Numbered from the stretch's first letter, positions 16,136 to 25,853 are shown. The stretch is 64,000 bases of DNA from Candidatus Nitrohelix vancouverensis (GCA_015698305.1 CP048620.1:2316001-2380000); one strand, 5' to 3'. Notes: generated by a model from the sequence alone, not told the origin. A program made the numbers and translations.

Positions 16136-16714
16136 ATGAACTGGGAGGCATGGTTCCGTCAAACCGTTTTTGTAACGGGCAACTTGAATAAAGTCAAAGA
16201 AGCGGAGCGCATTCTGGGCGCCTCGCTCAAGCATGCAACGCTTGAGGGGATTCAGGAGATTCAAACCGCAAGCGTGCAGGAATTGATAAAAGACAAGGCG
16301 ATGCAGGCGCACGCGAAAATAGGCAAGCCGACGCTGGTGGAAGATTCGGGGCTGATTTTTGAAGCCTGGAATGAGCTTCCCGGAGCGCTGGTGAAGTGGT
16401 TCGAAGTCAATGTGGGTTGCGAGGGTATGTTGAAAATGCTGGACGGCTTTGCCGATCGCAAGGCTCGCGCGGTTTGTTGCGCGGCCTGGTATGACGGAGA
16501 GACAATGGTTGTGGGGACGGGCGAGGCGGCGGGATCCATCTGTAATGAGATTCGTGGAGAGGGCGGCTTCGGCTGGGATGTGATTTTTATGCCCGAGGGG
16601 CATGATCGGACTTTTGCAGAGATGTCGGCGGGTGAAAAGGATGCGATCTCGCATCGCAAACGCGCGTTTGAATCCTTACGCAAAGAAATGCAACTTCGCT
16701 TCAAGGAGTCGTGA
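16136..16714 (+). CDS. rdgB: Non-canonical purine NTP pyrophosphatase (RdgB/HAM1)
   Basis: Hydrolyses ITP, dITP and XTP to the monophosphates, keeping deaminated purines out of nucleic acids. Family motifs: VFVTGNLNKVKEAERIL (nucleotide binding), VEDSGLIFEAWNELPGALVKWF, GGFGWDVIFMPEG and the C-terminal SHRKRAF. The usual GPGxxS segment reads LPGALVKWF. At 192 residues the length is normal. There is a short extra N-terminal stretch (MNWEAWFRQ) before the first strand. Confidence 0.9.
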   Translation: MNWEAWFRQTVFVTGNLNKVKEAERILGASLKHATLEGIQEIQTASVQELIKDKAMQAHAKIGKPTLVEDSGLIFEAWNELPGALVKWFEVNVGCEGMLKMLDGFADRKARAVCCAAWYDGETMVVGTGEAAGSICNEIRGEGGFGWDVIFMPEGHDRTFAEMSAGEKDAISHRKRAFESLRKEMQLRFKES

Positions 16715-16731
16715 AAGTTTGCTCGCGCCGT

Positions 16732-17136
16732 TCAGGCGTTTAAGGGGTGGGGCTGAATGTCTTTTTTCATTTGCTGATATAAGGATTCGAAAGATTTTGC
16801 AAACGCTCCCAGTTCCAGGAAAATTTCTTTTGCATTCTGCGGCGGGGTTTTGACGAGGTCGTTGTAACAGGCGTCGATATGCTCCCAGTCTTCAAGCGTG
16901 TTGATCCAGCCTCGTTCGAGCGCGTAGTTGACGCAGTCCTTGTTGTCCAAAGTTGCGCCCTGTTCAGTCGCATGCGCCTTGAGGGTTTTTAAGGTCAACT
17001 CGAATGTGAAGCGAAAACGTTGTAAAGCGGCGTTTTGAAAATAGTCGCTGGTTTCGCGTTTGAGAGAATCCTCCAGATGCCGGATGGACCATTCGAGATG
17101 CGAAATCAGCAATTGCGATGGACTGGGTTTTGTCAT
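16732..17136 (-). CDS. HI0074-type nucleotidyltransferase substrate-binding (HEPN-like) protein
   Basis: 134 residues, all-helical, matching the HI0074 family: HLEWSIRHLEDSL, RFRFTFELTLKTLKAHATEQG, CVNYALERGWI and DWEHIDACYNDL. Such proteins normally lie next to a minimal nucleotidyltransferase (HI0073/MNT) and form a complex that behaves as a HEPN/MNT toxin-antitoxin pair. No MNT gene is adjacent here: neighbours are rdgB and a DUF1566 protein. The RxxxxH motif of active HEPN RNases is not evident, so a degraded or trans-acting pair member is possible. Confidence 0.8.
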   Translation of the reverse strand: MTKPSPSQLLISHLEWSIRHLEDSLKRETSDYFQNAALQRFRFTFELTLKTLKAHATEQGATLDNKDCVNYALERGWINTLEDWEHIDACYNDLVKTPPQNAKEIFLELGAFAKSFESLYQQMKKDIQPHPLNA

Positions 17137-17213
17137 GGTATTTGTTTCAGTTTATATCAAATTTTAAAAAGTATCGTTATATAGTAGACCTGCGATGCCA
17201 GTCTTAATGTGTT

Positions 17214-17242
17214 TTGAAAATGATCGTCAATGATGATATTTT
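17214..17242 (+). promoter_or_regulatory. Candidate promoter for the DUF1566 gene
   Basis: TTGAAA at 17214-17219 and TATTTT at 17237-17242 with a 17-base spacer, in an AT-rich divergent region 46 bases upstream of the start codon. Moderate match only. Confidence 0.35.
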
Positions 17243-17287
17243 ATCCTACTTGTTAAGTGTAATTTATCACAACCAATTAATTATGAT

Positions 17288-17740
17288 ATGAAATCTAAAG
17301 AGCGGTTTGTACTGGCTTCAGAAGACGTCGTGGTCGATACGGAACGGCGCTTGATGTGGAAGCGTACCGATACAATGAATGATTTGAAGCGGTGGGTGAA
17401 TTACCCGGACAGCGCCGATTACGCGCGAGAGTTGAGGGAGAATAAATTCGCGGGTTTCGACGATTGGCGTTTGCCGACAAAAGAAGAGATGGAATCTTTA
17501 TACGATGAATCGTTATCGAATAAAGATCGTTTTGATAAAGAGGTTCATATATCTGAACTTTTTGCGCCCGGCGGAGGAATCAGTATGGTCGCCGGAATGG
17601 TGAGCGGAAGGTTTCGTACATGGGTGATGAGCACTCGGGACGGTTCGTTTGAACATCCCGATGGCTTGTGGACATTGTCGGATTCCGCCCGCGCGGTGCG
17701 CACGATGCGGGACGATGAGACAATCACAGAAATTTCCTGA
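17288..17740 (+). CDS. DUF1566 (Lcl C-terminal-like) domain protein
   Basis: 150 residues covering one DUF1566 domain: [13 protein letters not shown] near the start, the hallmark [17 protein letters not shown] at about 58-75, and a C-terminal [15 protein letters not shown] strand. Related domains occur in secreted bacterial proteins with an FGE/C-type-lectin-like fold, but this copy has no signal peptide. It lies 17 bases before acs on the same strand. The role is unknown. Confidence 0.75.
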   Translation: MKSKERFVLASEDVVVDTERRLMWKRTDTMNDLKRWVNYPDSADYARELRENKFAGFDDWRLPTKEEMESLYDESLSNKDRFDKEVHISELFAPGGGISMVAGMVSGRFRTWVMSTRDGSFEHPDGLWTLSDSARAVRTMRDDETITEIS

Positions 17741-17757
17741 TTCGGGAGAAGGATGCG

Positions 17758-19731
17758 ATGACTGAATTATACAACCCGCCGGCGTCGGTGGCTGAAGGCG
17801 CCTGGGTCAAAAATATGCAGGAATATCAGGACATGTATCAACGTTCTGTTGAAGACCCGGAAGGCTTTTGGGCAGAGCAGGCGGAACAGTTTGCCTGGTT
17901 TGAGAAATGGTCTGAGGTGAGAAATTATAATTACAACGTCAATGACGGGGCGATTCACATTGAATGGTTCAAGGGCGGCAAGACCAATATCTGCTTCAAT
18001 TGCCTGGACCGTCATCTGGAAACGCGCGGCGATCAGACGGCGATTCTATGGGAAGGTAACGAGCCGGGCGAGGATCGAAAATTCACATACAAAGAACTGC
18101 ACGAGCAGGTCTGCAAATTTTCCAATGTTCTGAAACGTCACGGCGTCAAAAAGGGAGATCGGGTTTCGATCTACATGCCGATGATCCCTGAACTCGCAAT
18201 CGCCATGCTGGCCTGCGCCCGGATTGGCGCGGTTCATTCCATTGTGTTTGGCGGTTTCTCCGCCACAGCGCTGGCGGATCGTATTGTCGATTCGACTTGC
18301 GAAACGCTCATCACCTCCGACGGTTCGTTTCGAGGCGCCAAGCCGGTTCCGATAAAAACCAACGCGGACAAGGCGATGGAGTTGGCGGAAGCGCAAGGGG
18401 TGCGGGTGAAATCCTGCATCGTCGCCAAACGGGTGGGCGATAAAATTCCTTCGCCCATGCAGGAAGGTCGGGATGTCTGGTGGGACGATGTAATGGCCAC
18501 CGCTTCGGCAGATTGCCCGGCGGAACCGATGGACGCTGAGGATATCCTGTTCATTCTTTACACTTCCGGCTCGACCGGGAAACCCAAAGGCGTTCAGCAC
18601 AATGTCGGCGGCTACATGGTTTTCACGGCGATGACCTTCAAATATATTTTTGATTATCACGACGGAGATATCTGGTGGTGCACTGCGGACATCGGTTGGG
18701 TGACGGGGCATTCCTACATTATCTACGGACCTCTGGCTACCGGAGCCACGAGCATCATGTTTGAAGGCGTGCCGACTTACCCGGATGCGGGGCGGTTCTG
18801 GTCGGTGGTGGACAAGTACAAAGTCACGCAGTTTTACACCGCGCCCACGGCAATTCGCGCCCTGATGTCGCATGGCGAGGAGATTCCGGGCAAGTACGAT
18901 TTATCATCTTTGAAAGTATTGGGCTCGGTTGGCGAGCCGATCAACCCGGAGGCCTGGAGATGGTATCATCGAGCTATCGGAAGAGGGCGTTGTCCTGTGG
19001 TGGACACCTGGTGGCAAACCGAGACCGGGGGAATCATGATTACTCCCTTACCCGGTTGCACGCCCGCCAAACCCGGCTCGGCGACTTTGCCCTTCTTTGG
19101 CGTCAAACCGACTGTGATTGAGTCTGAAACCGGAAAAGTTCTCGAAGGCAACGGCGTCAACGGCGTGCTGGCCCTGTCCGAACCCTGGCCGGGGCAAATG
19201 CGCACGGTCTATGGCGATCACGCGCGTTTTGAAGAGACCTATTTTAAAATGTATCCCGGTTATTATTTCACCGGCGACGGTTGCACACGCGATGCGGACG
19301 GTTATTACTGGATCACCGGGCGGGTGGACGATGTCATCAATGTTTCGGGTCATCGCATGGGCACGGCGGAAGTCGAGTCGGCTCTGGTGCTTCACCCCAG
19401 CGTCGCCGAAGCGGCGGTGGTGGGATTCCCGCACGATATCAAGGGGCAGGGGATTTACGCTTACCTGACGCTCATGGACGGTGTTGAAGAATCGGATGCG
19501 CTCAAGAAAGACCTGGTTCAGTTCGTGCGCAAGGAAATCGGTCCGATTGCGGCGCCGGACATTCTGCATTTCACTCCCAGTCTCCCCAAGACCCGGTCGG
19601 GCAAGATCATGCGCCGGATACTCAGGAAAATAGCCGCCAACGAAGCCGATCAACTGGGCGATGTGTCGACTCTGGCGGATCCGGCGGTGGTGGAAGCTCT
19701 AAAAGCCAATCACCAAATCCTCACTAAGTAG
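17758..19731 (+). CDS. acs: Acetyl-CoA synthetase (AMP-forming)
   Basis: Converts acetate, ATP and CoA to acetyl-CoA through an acetyl-adenylate. 657 residues, full length. The phosphate-binding loop is [15 protein letters not shown], the acetate pocket shows WWQTETGG, the ATP site YFTGDGC, the hinge [16 protein letters not shown], and the C-terminal [16 protein letters not shown] carries the catalytic lysine that protein acetyltransferases modify. Regulation by acetylation is therefore possible, though no Pat or CobB is in the window. The ABM-fold gene follows 8 bases later. Confidence 0.96.
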   Translation: MTELYNPPASVAEGAWVKNMQEYQDMYQRSVEDPEGFWAEQAEQFAWFEKWSEVRNYNYNVNDGAIHIEWFKGGKTNICFNCLDRHLETRGDQTAILWEGNEPGEDRKFTYKELHEQVCKFSNVLKRHGVKKGDRVSIYMPMIPELAIAMLACARIGAVHSIVFGGFSATALADRIVDSTCETLITSDGSFRGAKPVPIKTNADKAMELAEAQGVRVKSCIVAKRVGDKIPSPMQEGRDVWWDDVMATASADCPAEPMDAEDILFILYTSGSTGKPKGVQHNVGGYMVFTAMTFKYIFDYHDGDIWWCTADIGWVTGHSYIIYGPLATGATSIMFEGVPTYPDAGRFWSVVDKYKVTQFYTAPTAIRALMSHGEEIPGKYDLSSLKVLGSVGEPINPEAWRWYHRAIGRGRCPVVDTWWQTETGGIMITPLPGCTPAKPGSATLPFFGVKPTVIESETGKVLEGNGVNGVLALSEPWPGQMRTVYGDHARFEETYFKMYPGYYFTGDGCTRDADGYYWITGRVDDVINVSGHRMGTAEVESALVLHPSVAEAAVVGFPHDIKGQGIYAYLTLMDGVEESDALKKDLVQFVRKEIGPIAAPDILHFTPSLPKTRSGKIMRRILRKIAANEADQLGDVSTLADPAVVEALKANHQILTK

Positions 19732-19739
19732 AGGCGGAC

Positions 19740-20045
19740 GTGGCGATTTATATGTCGGCGCGTTTTCGCGTGCATCGTCATGCGATCAAGAAATGCAAGG
19801 AAGCGATGGTTGAGCTGGTGGATTATGTCCGGGCGAACGAACCGCGCACCCTGGTGTATCTGGCGCAGCAGGAGATTTCCGATCCCACGCGTTTCATGAG
19901 TATTTTGATTTTTGAAAATGAAACGGGTCTGGCCTTGCACCGCAATTCCCCGGCATCGAAAAAATTTGCGGAAACGGTCTACCCCGAGGCGCTGGAACCG
20001 GTGGAGTTTTCGGAATACAACGTGGTTGCGGATCGCAATCAGTGA
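19740..20045 (+). CDS. Antibiotic biosynthesis monooxygenase (ABM) fold protein
   Basis: 101 residues with the ABM ferredoxin-like fold: ARFRVHRHAIKKCKEAMVELV as the first strand and helix, TLVYLAQQEISDPTRFMSILIFEN, and HRNSPASKKFAETVYP as the last helix. Many stand-alone members are quinone or heme monooxygenase-like, others only dimerisation folds. It is placed 8 bases after acs and thus co-transcribed. Its last codons lie in a 27-bp direct repeat that recurs 79 bases later. Confidence 0.75.
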   Translation: MAIYMSARFRVHRHAIKKCKEAMVELVDYVRANEPRTLVYLAQQEISDPTRFMSILIFENETGLALHRNSPASKKFAETVYPEALEPVEFSEYNVVADRNQ

Positions 20046-20131
20046 GCCGACGGCGTTTCCTGTAAAAGGGATTGGCGTTAGTTACTTTGCAGGATTCAAC
20101 CTGATTGCGGATCGCAATCAGTGAGCCGACG
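20026..20131. repeat. 27-bp direct repeat pair
   Basis: An identical 27-bp sequence beginning TTGCGGATCGCAATC lies at 20026-20052 and 20105-20131. The first copy spans the last codons and stop of the ABM gene. The repeat starts with a small palindrome (TTGCGATCCGCAA-like, GCGGATCGC core). Confidence 0.9.
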
Positions 20132-20420
20132 TTCCTTTCTGGAAGAGATCGTCGTTTGAAGACGGACGTCCCCGAGGCGCCGGGACTCACCGGCGTTTCG
20201 TCAGGGATCATGGAGCTGAACAGAATTCAACTCCATGACTTTTCACTTAAAGCGAAAAGAGAAAGGTACCTCCCCCCTCCCCCTATGCACTGACGACTTG
20301 AAAACCTTTAGTTTCTTTAAAGCGGATTCAAACATTATAACTAAAAAGTTTTCGCTGTCAATTTTAAAATGTTGGCAGGGGTAAAAATTTCAATGAGATA
20401 AGGAATATCGGGCTGGGGAT
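20046..20420. other. 375-bp region between the ABM gene and the TPR lipoprotein gene
   Basis: Convergent intergenic region. It holds the second copy of the 27-bp direct repeat, a strong hairpin (20209-20237) that I take as the terminator of the acs operon, a pyrimidine-rich run near 20270-20283 and an AT-rich tail. Short open frames exist but none looks coding. Confidence 0.6.
20209..20245 (+). terminator. Hairpin terminator candidate for the acs operon
   Basis: Arms CATGGAGCTGAA (20209-20220) and TTCAACTCCATG (20226-20237) pair over 12 positions with one mismatch around a 5-base loop. A modest T-rich stretch (ACTTTTCACTT) follows on the plus strand. No T run exists on the other strand. Confidence 0.55.
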
Positions 20421-22787
20421 TTAGCGGGGCAGGGCGGAAATCAGTTGCGCTCTTTCTATTTTTTGACGCGCCATCGCCTGTTTCACTTCATTGAGTCCGT
20501 TATGCGGGCTGTTGTTCAGCGGCTCTACTTTGACGGCTCTCAGGAAAGCGGCGCGCGCTTCGGGCAGGCGGTTCAGTTTCAACAGCGTCCAGCCGAGAGC
20601 GTCAAGCGCATCGGGTTGATCGGGGTTCATCTCCAGTTCTTTCTTGAGCAGGGCGAGGGCTTCCAGATTGCGGTTTTGCGCAAGATACAATCGCCCTAAC
20701 TTGCTTCGAACCGTTGTCGCCAGCTCGAAGGGCGCAATGCTTTGAGTTTCTCCCGCCGCCTCCACGATGGTTTTCGGTTGCGGGTTGAGGGCCAGAGTCT
20801 GGCGTAGGTACAGCGAGGCGTCTTCGAGTTTGTTGAGCGCCAACAGGTTGTAACCGAGCCCCATGCGCGCTTCAGATTTGTTGGGTTGCTGCCGCATCGA
20901 AACGAGAAACATTTCCATGGACTTGTCGTATTGCTTCTTGTGGTAATAAGCCCAGCCCATTTGATTGTAGACCTGCCAGCCGAAGCGTTCTTTTTTCAAC
21001 AACTGTTCAAACTCTTCGTTGAGGGCGAGACTGGGGTCGAGAGAAATTGCTTTGCCAAAATATTCGATAGCCAGATTGCGATTGTCGAGTTCATAACGCA
21101 ACCAGCCGATGCCCATGTATAACGAGGCGCGCAGGGGGTACCGTTTGAGGGTCTGGTTGAAATACTCCATAGCCCTTGATGAAGACCAGCTTTTGAGAAC
21201 GCTGTCGTCGTAGAGATAGGCGATTTCAAGATTGTCGGGTTGAGCATCGTGCGCGATCTTCAAATACTTTTCGGCCTGGGCATAGTTTCCAGCTCGGTAG
21301 AAGGACATCCCGGCGCCGCGCGCTGAATCGATTTTATAATCTTCGCTGACTGAGGCGCGGATGAATTTCTCGGCGGAAAGGTCGTACTGACGTTTCTTGA
21401 ATTGTCCCCATCCCAGTCCGTTCAGAGCTTTTGCGAGAAAGGCGTCCACTCCCACAGATTCATTTTCTTCAATATAGTCCGCATAAATCAACGATGCCTT
21501 TTTGAAGTTGCCCTCTTGCATCAGCGCGTCTGCCAGATGCAATTTAGGTTTTAATTCCAGCAGGGCTTTCTGGCGTCCTTGCAAGGCGTCCGGGTTGGAG
21601 GGTTCCATCGCCAGAGCGCTTTCAAAAATTTTCCAGGCGTCGTGAGTTTGTCGCTCTTTGAGTTTCAAATAGGCGATTTGGATTTGTGGATGCGCCCAGT
21701 CTGGAAACTGTTCCTTCAAATCCTCATACTCATTCAGAGCCAGTTGGGTTTTGTCCTTATCAAAATAATAGTGAGCGAATTGCGCCCGCTTCATTTTAGC
21801 CAGTTCCACTTGTTGCAATCCTTGAACGCTTCCAGGGAAATGCGGGAGACGCGCCTTGATCCGTTTGAAGACATCCTCCGCTTCCCTGATCCGTTTGGAA
21901 TGTAACAGGCTCCAGCCGAGACCGTTCAGTCGGTCGATGCCGTCCGCATCGATTGCTTCGGCTTCTTCGAAGGCTCGCACGGAGTGGTCAAAGAATTGTT
22001 TGCCATACAATCTCCAGGGGTCTTTCAAGTCTTGTAAATCCAGAGCGACATAGCCGAGCAAGGCGCTTTGATACCTAGGCGCTTCTACCGGAAGCGTGAA
22101 GATGGATGGAGAGCGCGGCGAAAGCGAAAGGATGCGCGGTAAGGGAGACGCTTCGTCTGATTTCCACTCGGCTACGAGCGTCCAGAGTTCTTGCACTTGT
22201 TCGGGATTGTATATTTGTTCCCATTCCTGCCGGGCGTCCTCGGGTCGGTTCATGAAAAAATAACAGAATCCTTTTCCCTTCAGGACCTGATATTTTTCAG
22301 GAGTCAGTTCTTCGGCCCTTTTGAAAGCGTCGGTCGCTTCTTCATAGCGTTTGGTCGCGAAATAAGCCCAGCCCAGCCCAATCCAGGGTTCCGCTGATTT
22401 GGGAGCAAAGGTCGTCGCGCGCTGGAATGCGGTCAGGGCCTGATCGTATTTCTGCTGATAAAAATAAGCCCAGGGCAGTTGGCGCAGAGTTTCCGCATCA
22501 TGAGGCGTTGTCAGGAGGGTCTTCTTGAAATAATATTCCGCAACGTCAAACTTCCCCTGCTGGAATTGATGTTGAGCAAACTCCAGATCGCTATTGATTT
22601 TTTTGGAATACGATGTTGGCAGTTTGGGAAGTTTTGGAAGCGAAACAAAGGACAGGTCAGGCGCCTTCAATTCAGGCATTTCAGGCAAAGAGAAGCTCCT
22701 CAGCGTTTCACAGCCGCTGGTCGCCGTCATCGTCAATGCCAGGCCGAGCGCGATCCAGCCTTTATTTCGAAAGGAGTCAGGGGTCAT
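20421..22787 (-). CDS. Large TPR-repeat lipoprotein
   Basis: 788 residues from the chosen ATG at 22787 (an upstream in-frame ATG at 22835 would bury the signal peptide). A signal segment ends in TATSGC, suggesting lipidation. A proline-rich linker (about 30-60) follows, then at least a dozen tetratricopeptide repeats to the C terminus, recognisable by repeated WAYF/GLGWAYF and AxxxFxxAxxLxP patterns. The unusual GLGW/GWAYY motif recurs at the start of many repeats. It is probably a periplasmic or outer-membrane scaffold for envelope assembly. No catalytic domain is seen. Confidence 0.82.
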   Translation of the reverse strand: MTPDSFRNKGWIALGLALTMTATSGCETLRSFSLPEMPELKAPDLSFVSLPKLPKLPTSYSKKINSDLEFAQHQFQQGKFDVAEYYFKKTLLTTPHDAETLRQLPWAYFYQQKYDQALTAFQRATTFAPKSAEPWIGLGWAYFATKRYEEATDAFKRAEELTPEKYQVLKGKGFCYFFMNRPEDARQEWEQIYNPEQVQELWTLVAEWKSDEASPLPRILSLSPRSPSIFTLPVEAPRYQSALLGYVALDLQDLKDPWRLYGKQFFDHSVRAFEEAEAIDADGIDRLNGLGWSLLHSKRIREAEDVFKRIKARLPHFPGSVQGLQQVELAKMKRAQFAHYYFDKDKTQLALNEYEDLKEQFPDWAHPQIQIAYLKLKERQTHDAWKIFESALAMEPSNPDALQGRQKALLELKPKLHLADALMQEGNFKKASLIYADYIEENESVGVDAFLAKALNGLGWGQFKKRQYDLSAEKFIRASVSEDYKIDSARGAGMSFYRAGNYAQAEKYLKIAHDAQPDNLEIAYLYDDSVLKSWSSSRAMEYFNQTLKRYPLRASLYMGIGWLRYELDNRNLAIEYFGKAISLDPSLALNEEFEQLLKKERFGWQVYNQMGWAYYHKKQYDKSMEMFLVSMRQQPNKSEARMGLGYNLLALNKLEDASLYLRQTLALNPQPKTIVEAAGETQSIAPFELATTVRSKLGRLYLAQNRNLEALALLKKELEMNPDQPDALDALGWTLLKLNRLPEARAAFLRAVKVEPLNNSPHNGLNEVKQAMARQKIERAQLISALPR

Positions 22788-23070
22788 GAGTCGAATTTCG
22801 TATCGTGGCGATTCATTACAGTATCCTAACGGCATTCGAGCGCATAAATTTTAGTTTTTTTCTCAGTTAATAGGGCTTGATTCATATTTTTACATGAGTT
22901 TGTTTGTTCAGGACGATATAATTTCGATATCATTGAGTGAAAGACGCCTTTCCGAAGCGCACGACAGGCGGTCTCGATTTATCAAGCTGATGTTGTTTGA
23001 TTTTCATCTCCGCGACATCCCTTGCCAGAACCCAAATTGATATTCCAACCACCACAGGATTTATTTCATA

Positions 23071-24372
23071 ATGATTCATAATTTTCAAAACATATGGCTC
23101 GCAATCACAGCCAGAAGTATTGCGTTGTCTGTATTGGCTCTGGCATCCTTATTCCTTAACGTCGCCCAGGCAGAGACGCCAGGGCATGCGCCCGGCCATG
23201 ATGAATCCGATCAGTCCATTCTATTGAAAGCCTCGCGCATATTCGACGGAAACAAGATGCATTCCAATGCCGCTTTATTGATCGATGGAAACAAGATCGC
23301 CAAACTGGGGCCTTCCGACAGTATCAGCGATCATGCCGCGACGGTGGTGGATTTGGGCGACTCGACGATTCTTCCCGGTTTCATTGAACTGCATTCGCAT
23401 ATCGTTTTTCAGCATGTCCCGCGCCGCGTTCTACTGGAACATGGCGTGACCACGGCGCGCGACGTTGGCGGCGATTTGCTCGCGCCATCGGGCGGGCAGG
23501 GCGTATTGCGATTGCTCAGTTCGGGGCCGATTTTGACGGCTAAAGGGGGCTATCCCTTGTCGGTCTTTGGTCATGGCGGGCATCATCACGGTTCTGGAAA
23601 GATTGCGATAGGGGTGGAGACGGAAGAACAGGCCCGGCAGGCTGTACGGCATCTGATAGAAGGCGGCGCGTCCTTCATTAAGATTGCATTGGAACCCGGC
23701 GGAGAACCGGGTGCTCCCTGGACGATGGGACATCATGGCGGCGTATCTTCAGCCTGGCCTCTGCTGAGTCTGGAAATTGTAAAGGCGATTGTTGATGAGG
23801 CGCATTCATTGAAGCGCCGCGTGACGGCTCATGTCTCCGAGGACGTTGGAGTTGCCCTGGCTCTGGATGCCGGCGTGGATGAATGGGCGCATGTTCCCTG
23901 CATGAAAATTTCCGATGCTCTCTTGAAGCGGGCGGTTCAGCAGGATGTGAAAATCGTCTCGACTCTGGACACCCTGTCGGCTTGTCACGGTATTCACCAT
24001 AATGCAAAACGACTGGCCGAGCTGGGAGCGGATTTTTATTATGGCGCGGAAGTCGCTCATGTCGATATTCCCTGGGGCATTGATGCCAGGGAATTGCAAC
24101 TCATGCATCAGCTCACCGGTATGACGGCGCTTGAACTGTTTCATACAGCAACGGCAAAGGCGGGGCGTTATCTGGGTCTGGAACCTTTAGGGCAACTCAC
24201 TCCCGGCGCTCCGGCCGACCTGATTGCGGTTCGCGGCAATGCCTTGCATAATTTAAAACGACTCGAATACCCGGATCTGGTGATGTCGGGTGGGCATTGG
24301 ATCGTGAATAATTATTCAGGCGCGCAGAGTGAACCCGAAAGCGCTCCCCATCGCCCCGCATGGAATCATTAA
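23071..24372 (+). CDS. Secreted amidohydrolase (imidazolonepropionase-like)
   Basis: 433 residues. A signal peptide (cleavage near AQA, about residue 34) directs it to the periplasm. The metal-dependent amidohydrolase barrel has HSH near 110, a candidate carboxylated lysine in FIKIALE, metal histidines in TAHVSE and EWAHVP, and an aspartate in GADFYYG. The C-terminal strand domain shows LTPGAPADLIAV. A His/Gly-rich segment (GHGGHHHGSG) near 170 may add metal binding. Substrates of this subgroup are often peptides or cyclic amides; none can be assigned here. Confidence 0.85.
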   Translation: MIHNFQNIWLAITARSIALSVLALASLFLNVAQAETPGHAPGHDESDQSILLKASRIFDGNKMHSNAALLIDGNKIAKLGPSDSISDHAATVVDLGDSTILPGFIELHSHIVFQHVPRRVLLEHGVTTARDVGGDLLAPSGGQGVLRLLSSGPILTAKGGYPLSVFGHGGHHHGSGKIAIGVETEEQARQAVRHLIEGGASFIKIALEPGGEPGAPWTMGHHGGVSSAWPLLSLEIVKAIVDEAHSLKRRVTAHVSEDVGVALALDAGVDEWAHVPCMKISDALLKRAVQQDVKIVSTLDTLSACHGIHHNAKRLAELGADFYYGAEVAHVDIPWGIDARELQLMHQLTGMTALELFHTATAKAGRYLGLEPLGQLTPGAPADLIAVRGNALHNLKRLEYPDLVMSGGHWIVNNYSGAQSEPESAPHRPAWNH

Positions 24373-24468
24373 CAAATGCATGCAAGGAGCTTTGATTTTG
24401 CAGGGAATTGGACTTGTAAAAAGACGTTAAAATGATAGTATATAAAACTTTTAACCCAACGTCCGACC

Positions 24469-25377
24469 ATGAAAAAAATTCTGATACCTGTCGCTTTAAT
24501 CCTTCTCTTAAGCCTCTCCGCTTGCAGTGAGCAAGAGACCGTCGAACCGGCTATAGAGGGCGAGGCGAACCCGGCCTTGTCTGAATTAAATATTGACCCC
24601 AACGCGCCGGATGTTGATATCCCATCCAGTCAGGTGGTTCCCGTTCAATTGTCCCCTGAAGACAAGGCGAAGGCGGATAAAGCTCCGGAAGGCATGGTCT
24701 TCATCAAGGGCGGTTGTTTCCAGATGGGCAATAATTTTGCACAGGAAGATGAAAAACCGGAACATGAAGTTTGCGTGGATGATTTTTATATGGACAAATA
24801 CGAAGTCACGCAAGCCCGTTGGGTCAAGTTGATGGGAGGGAATCCGTCCCGTTTTAAAGGCGACAATCACCCCGTAGAACAGATCAATTTTTATGACGCC
24901 CAACGTTTTGCTGAAAAGTCCAAGGGCGCATGTCGTTTGCCCACGGAAGCGGAGTGGGAGTATGCGGCGGGCGGTAAAGTAAACTCCCGTTATTACTGGG
25001 GGAATATGATGGACGACGACTACGCCTGGTATATGGATAACTCAAACGCGACGACGCATCCGGTCGGACAGAAAAAACCGAATCAGTTTGGTTTGTACGA
25101 TATGCTTGGCAATGTCTGGGAGTGGACCAGCAACTGGTGGGAGGCGCCCTACACGCTTTCTGATTCACTGAAGCAAAACCCAACCGGCCCGGCGGATGGC
25201 GAATACAAAACGGTTCGCGGCGGGGCTATGGATTCCTCAGCGGGCGCGCTTCGCGTTACAAATCGCACCTGGTTGCATCCCAAAAACCGGGTGTTCCCGA
25301 AAGTCACCCTCTATGGGCAGACGATGAACGAAATCTATAATTATATTGGCTTTCGTTGCGTTAAGTCGGTTGACTGA
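24469..25377 (+). CDS. FGE-sulfatase-fold lipoprotein without catalytic cysteines
   Basis: 302 residues. Lipoprotein signal LSLSAC (Cys19), a flexible acidic linker to about residue 70, then a formylglycine-generating-enzyme domain: GMVFIKGGCFQMGN, VCVDDFYMDKYEVTQARW, CRLPTEAEWEYAAGG, GLYDMLGNVWEWTSNWW and the final YIGFRCVKS. The two active-site cysteines of true FGE, expected after the RGG motif, are missing: RGGAMDSSAGALRV is seen instead. It is therefore unlikely to oxidise sulfatases and may be a structural or binding member of the superfamily at the cell surface. Confidence 0.85.
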   Translation: MKKILIPVALILLLSLSACSEQETVEPAIEGEANPALSELNIDPNAPDVDIPSSQVVPVQLSPEDKAKADKAPEGMVFIKGGCFQMGNNFAQEDEKPEHEVCVDDFYMDKYEVTQARWVKLMGGNPSRFKGDNHPVEQINFYDAQRFAEKSKGACRLPTEAEWEYAAGGKVNSRYYWGNMMDDDYAWYMDNSNATTHPVGQKKPNQFGLYDMLGNVWEWTSNWWEAPYTLSDSLKQNPTGPADGEYKTVRGGAMDSSAGALRVTNRTWLHPKNRVFPKVTLYGQTMNEIYNYIGFRCVKSVD

Positions 25378-25424
25378 TCCTGCGAGAGAGCGGCGCTGAT
25401 TTATCAGTCAGCCCTTGTTTTTTC

Positions 25425-25853
25425 CTACCTGCATTCAGAACAGATACCGAACATGTGGAGTTTGTGCGAGGTGATGGTGAAGCCGTTACGAGTGGCGACT
25501 TCTTCCTGAAATTTTTCAATCAGAGGATGATTGAATTCGAGAATCTTGCCACATTCCGTGCAGATCATATGATCGTGATGACTGTGCATGAAGCGATGCT
25601 CATAACGTTTCTGACCGTCGCCAAAGTCCAGCTCTTGAGCCAATTGACTTTGCGTTAGCAAGGCGAGGGTTCGATACACCGTGGCGAGACCGATCTTGGG
25701 TTCCTTTTCGGTGACCAGTTTGTAAAGTTCCTCGGCGCTGACATGTTTTTCGCATTCTAAAAAAGCATTCAATACCGATCGTCGCTGGCGCGTGATCTTC
25801 AGATTATTCTGCGCAATATAATCTTCAAGGACTTCGAGTTCTTTACTGGCCAT
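25425..25853 (-). CDS. fur: Ferric uptake regulator family protein
   Basis: 142 residues. The N-terminal winged helix (ITRQRRSVLNAFL, then IGLATVYRTLALL as recognition helix) is followed by the metal-binding dimerisation domain: HSHHDHMICTECGKI carries regulatory-site histidines and the first structural-zinc CxxC, and CSEC at the end is the second. This arrangement fits Fur better than Zur or PerR, but the subgroup cannot be fixed by eye. A perfect 7-1-7 Fur box lies in front of the iron-permease operon at 51.9 kb. hisS starts immediately upstream on the same strand. Confidence 0.88.
   Translation of the reverse strand: MASKELEVLEDYIAQNNLKITRQRRSVLNAFLECEKHVSAEELYKLVTEKEPKIGLATVYRTLALLTQSQLAQELDFGDGQKRYEHRFMHSHHDHMICTECGKILEFNHPLIEKFQEEVATRNGFTITSHKLHMFGICSECR

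Noticed and set aside
18046-18873. Open frame of 275 codons opposite acs
   Set aside because: Shadow of acs, His/Arg-rich composition as expected for the reverse of coding sequence.
25378-25424. Hairpin GCTGA/TCAGC before a T run considered as terminator of the FGE-like gene
   Set aside because: Stem of 5 bp with alternative pairings and a broken T run; too weak to list.
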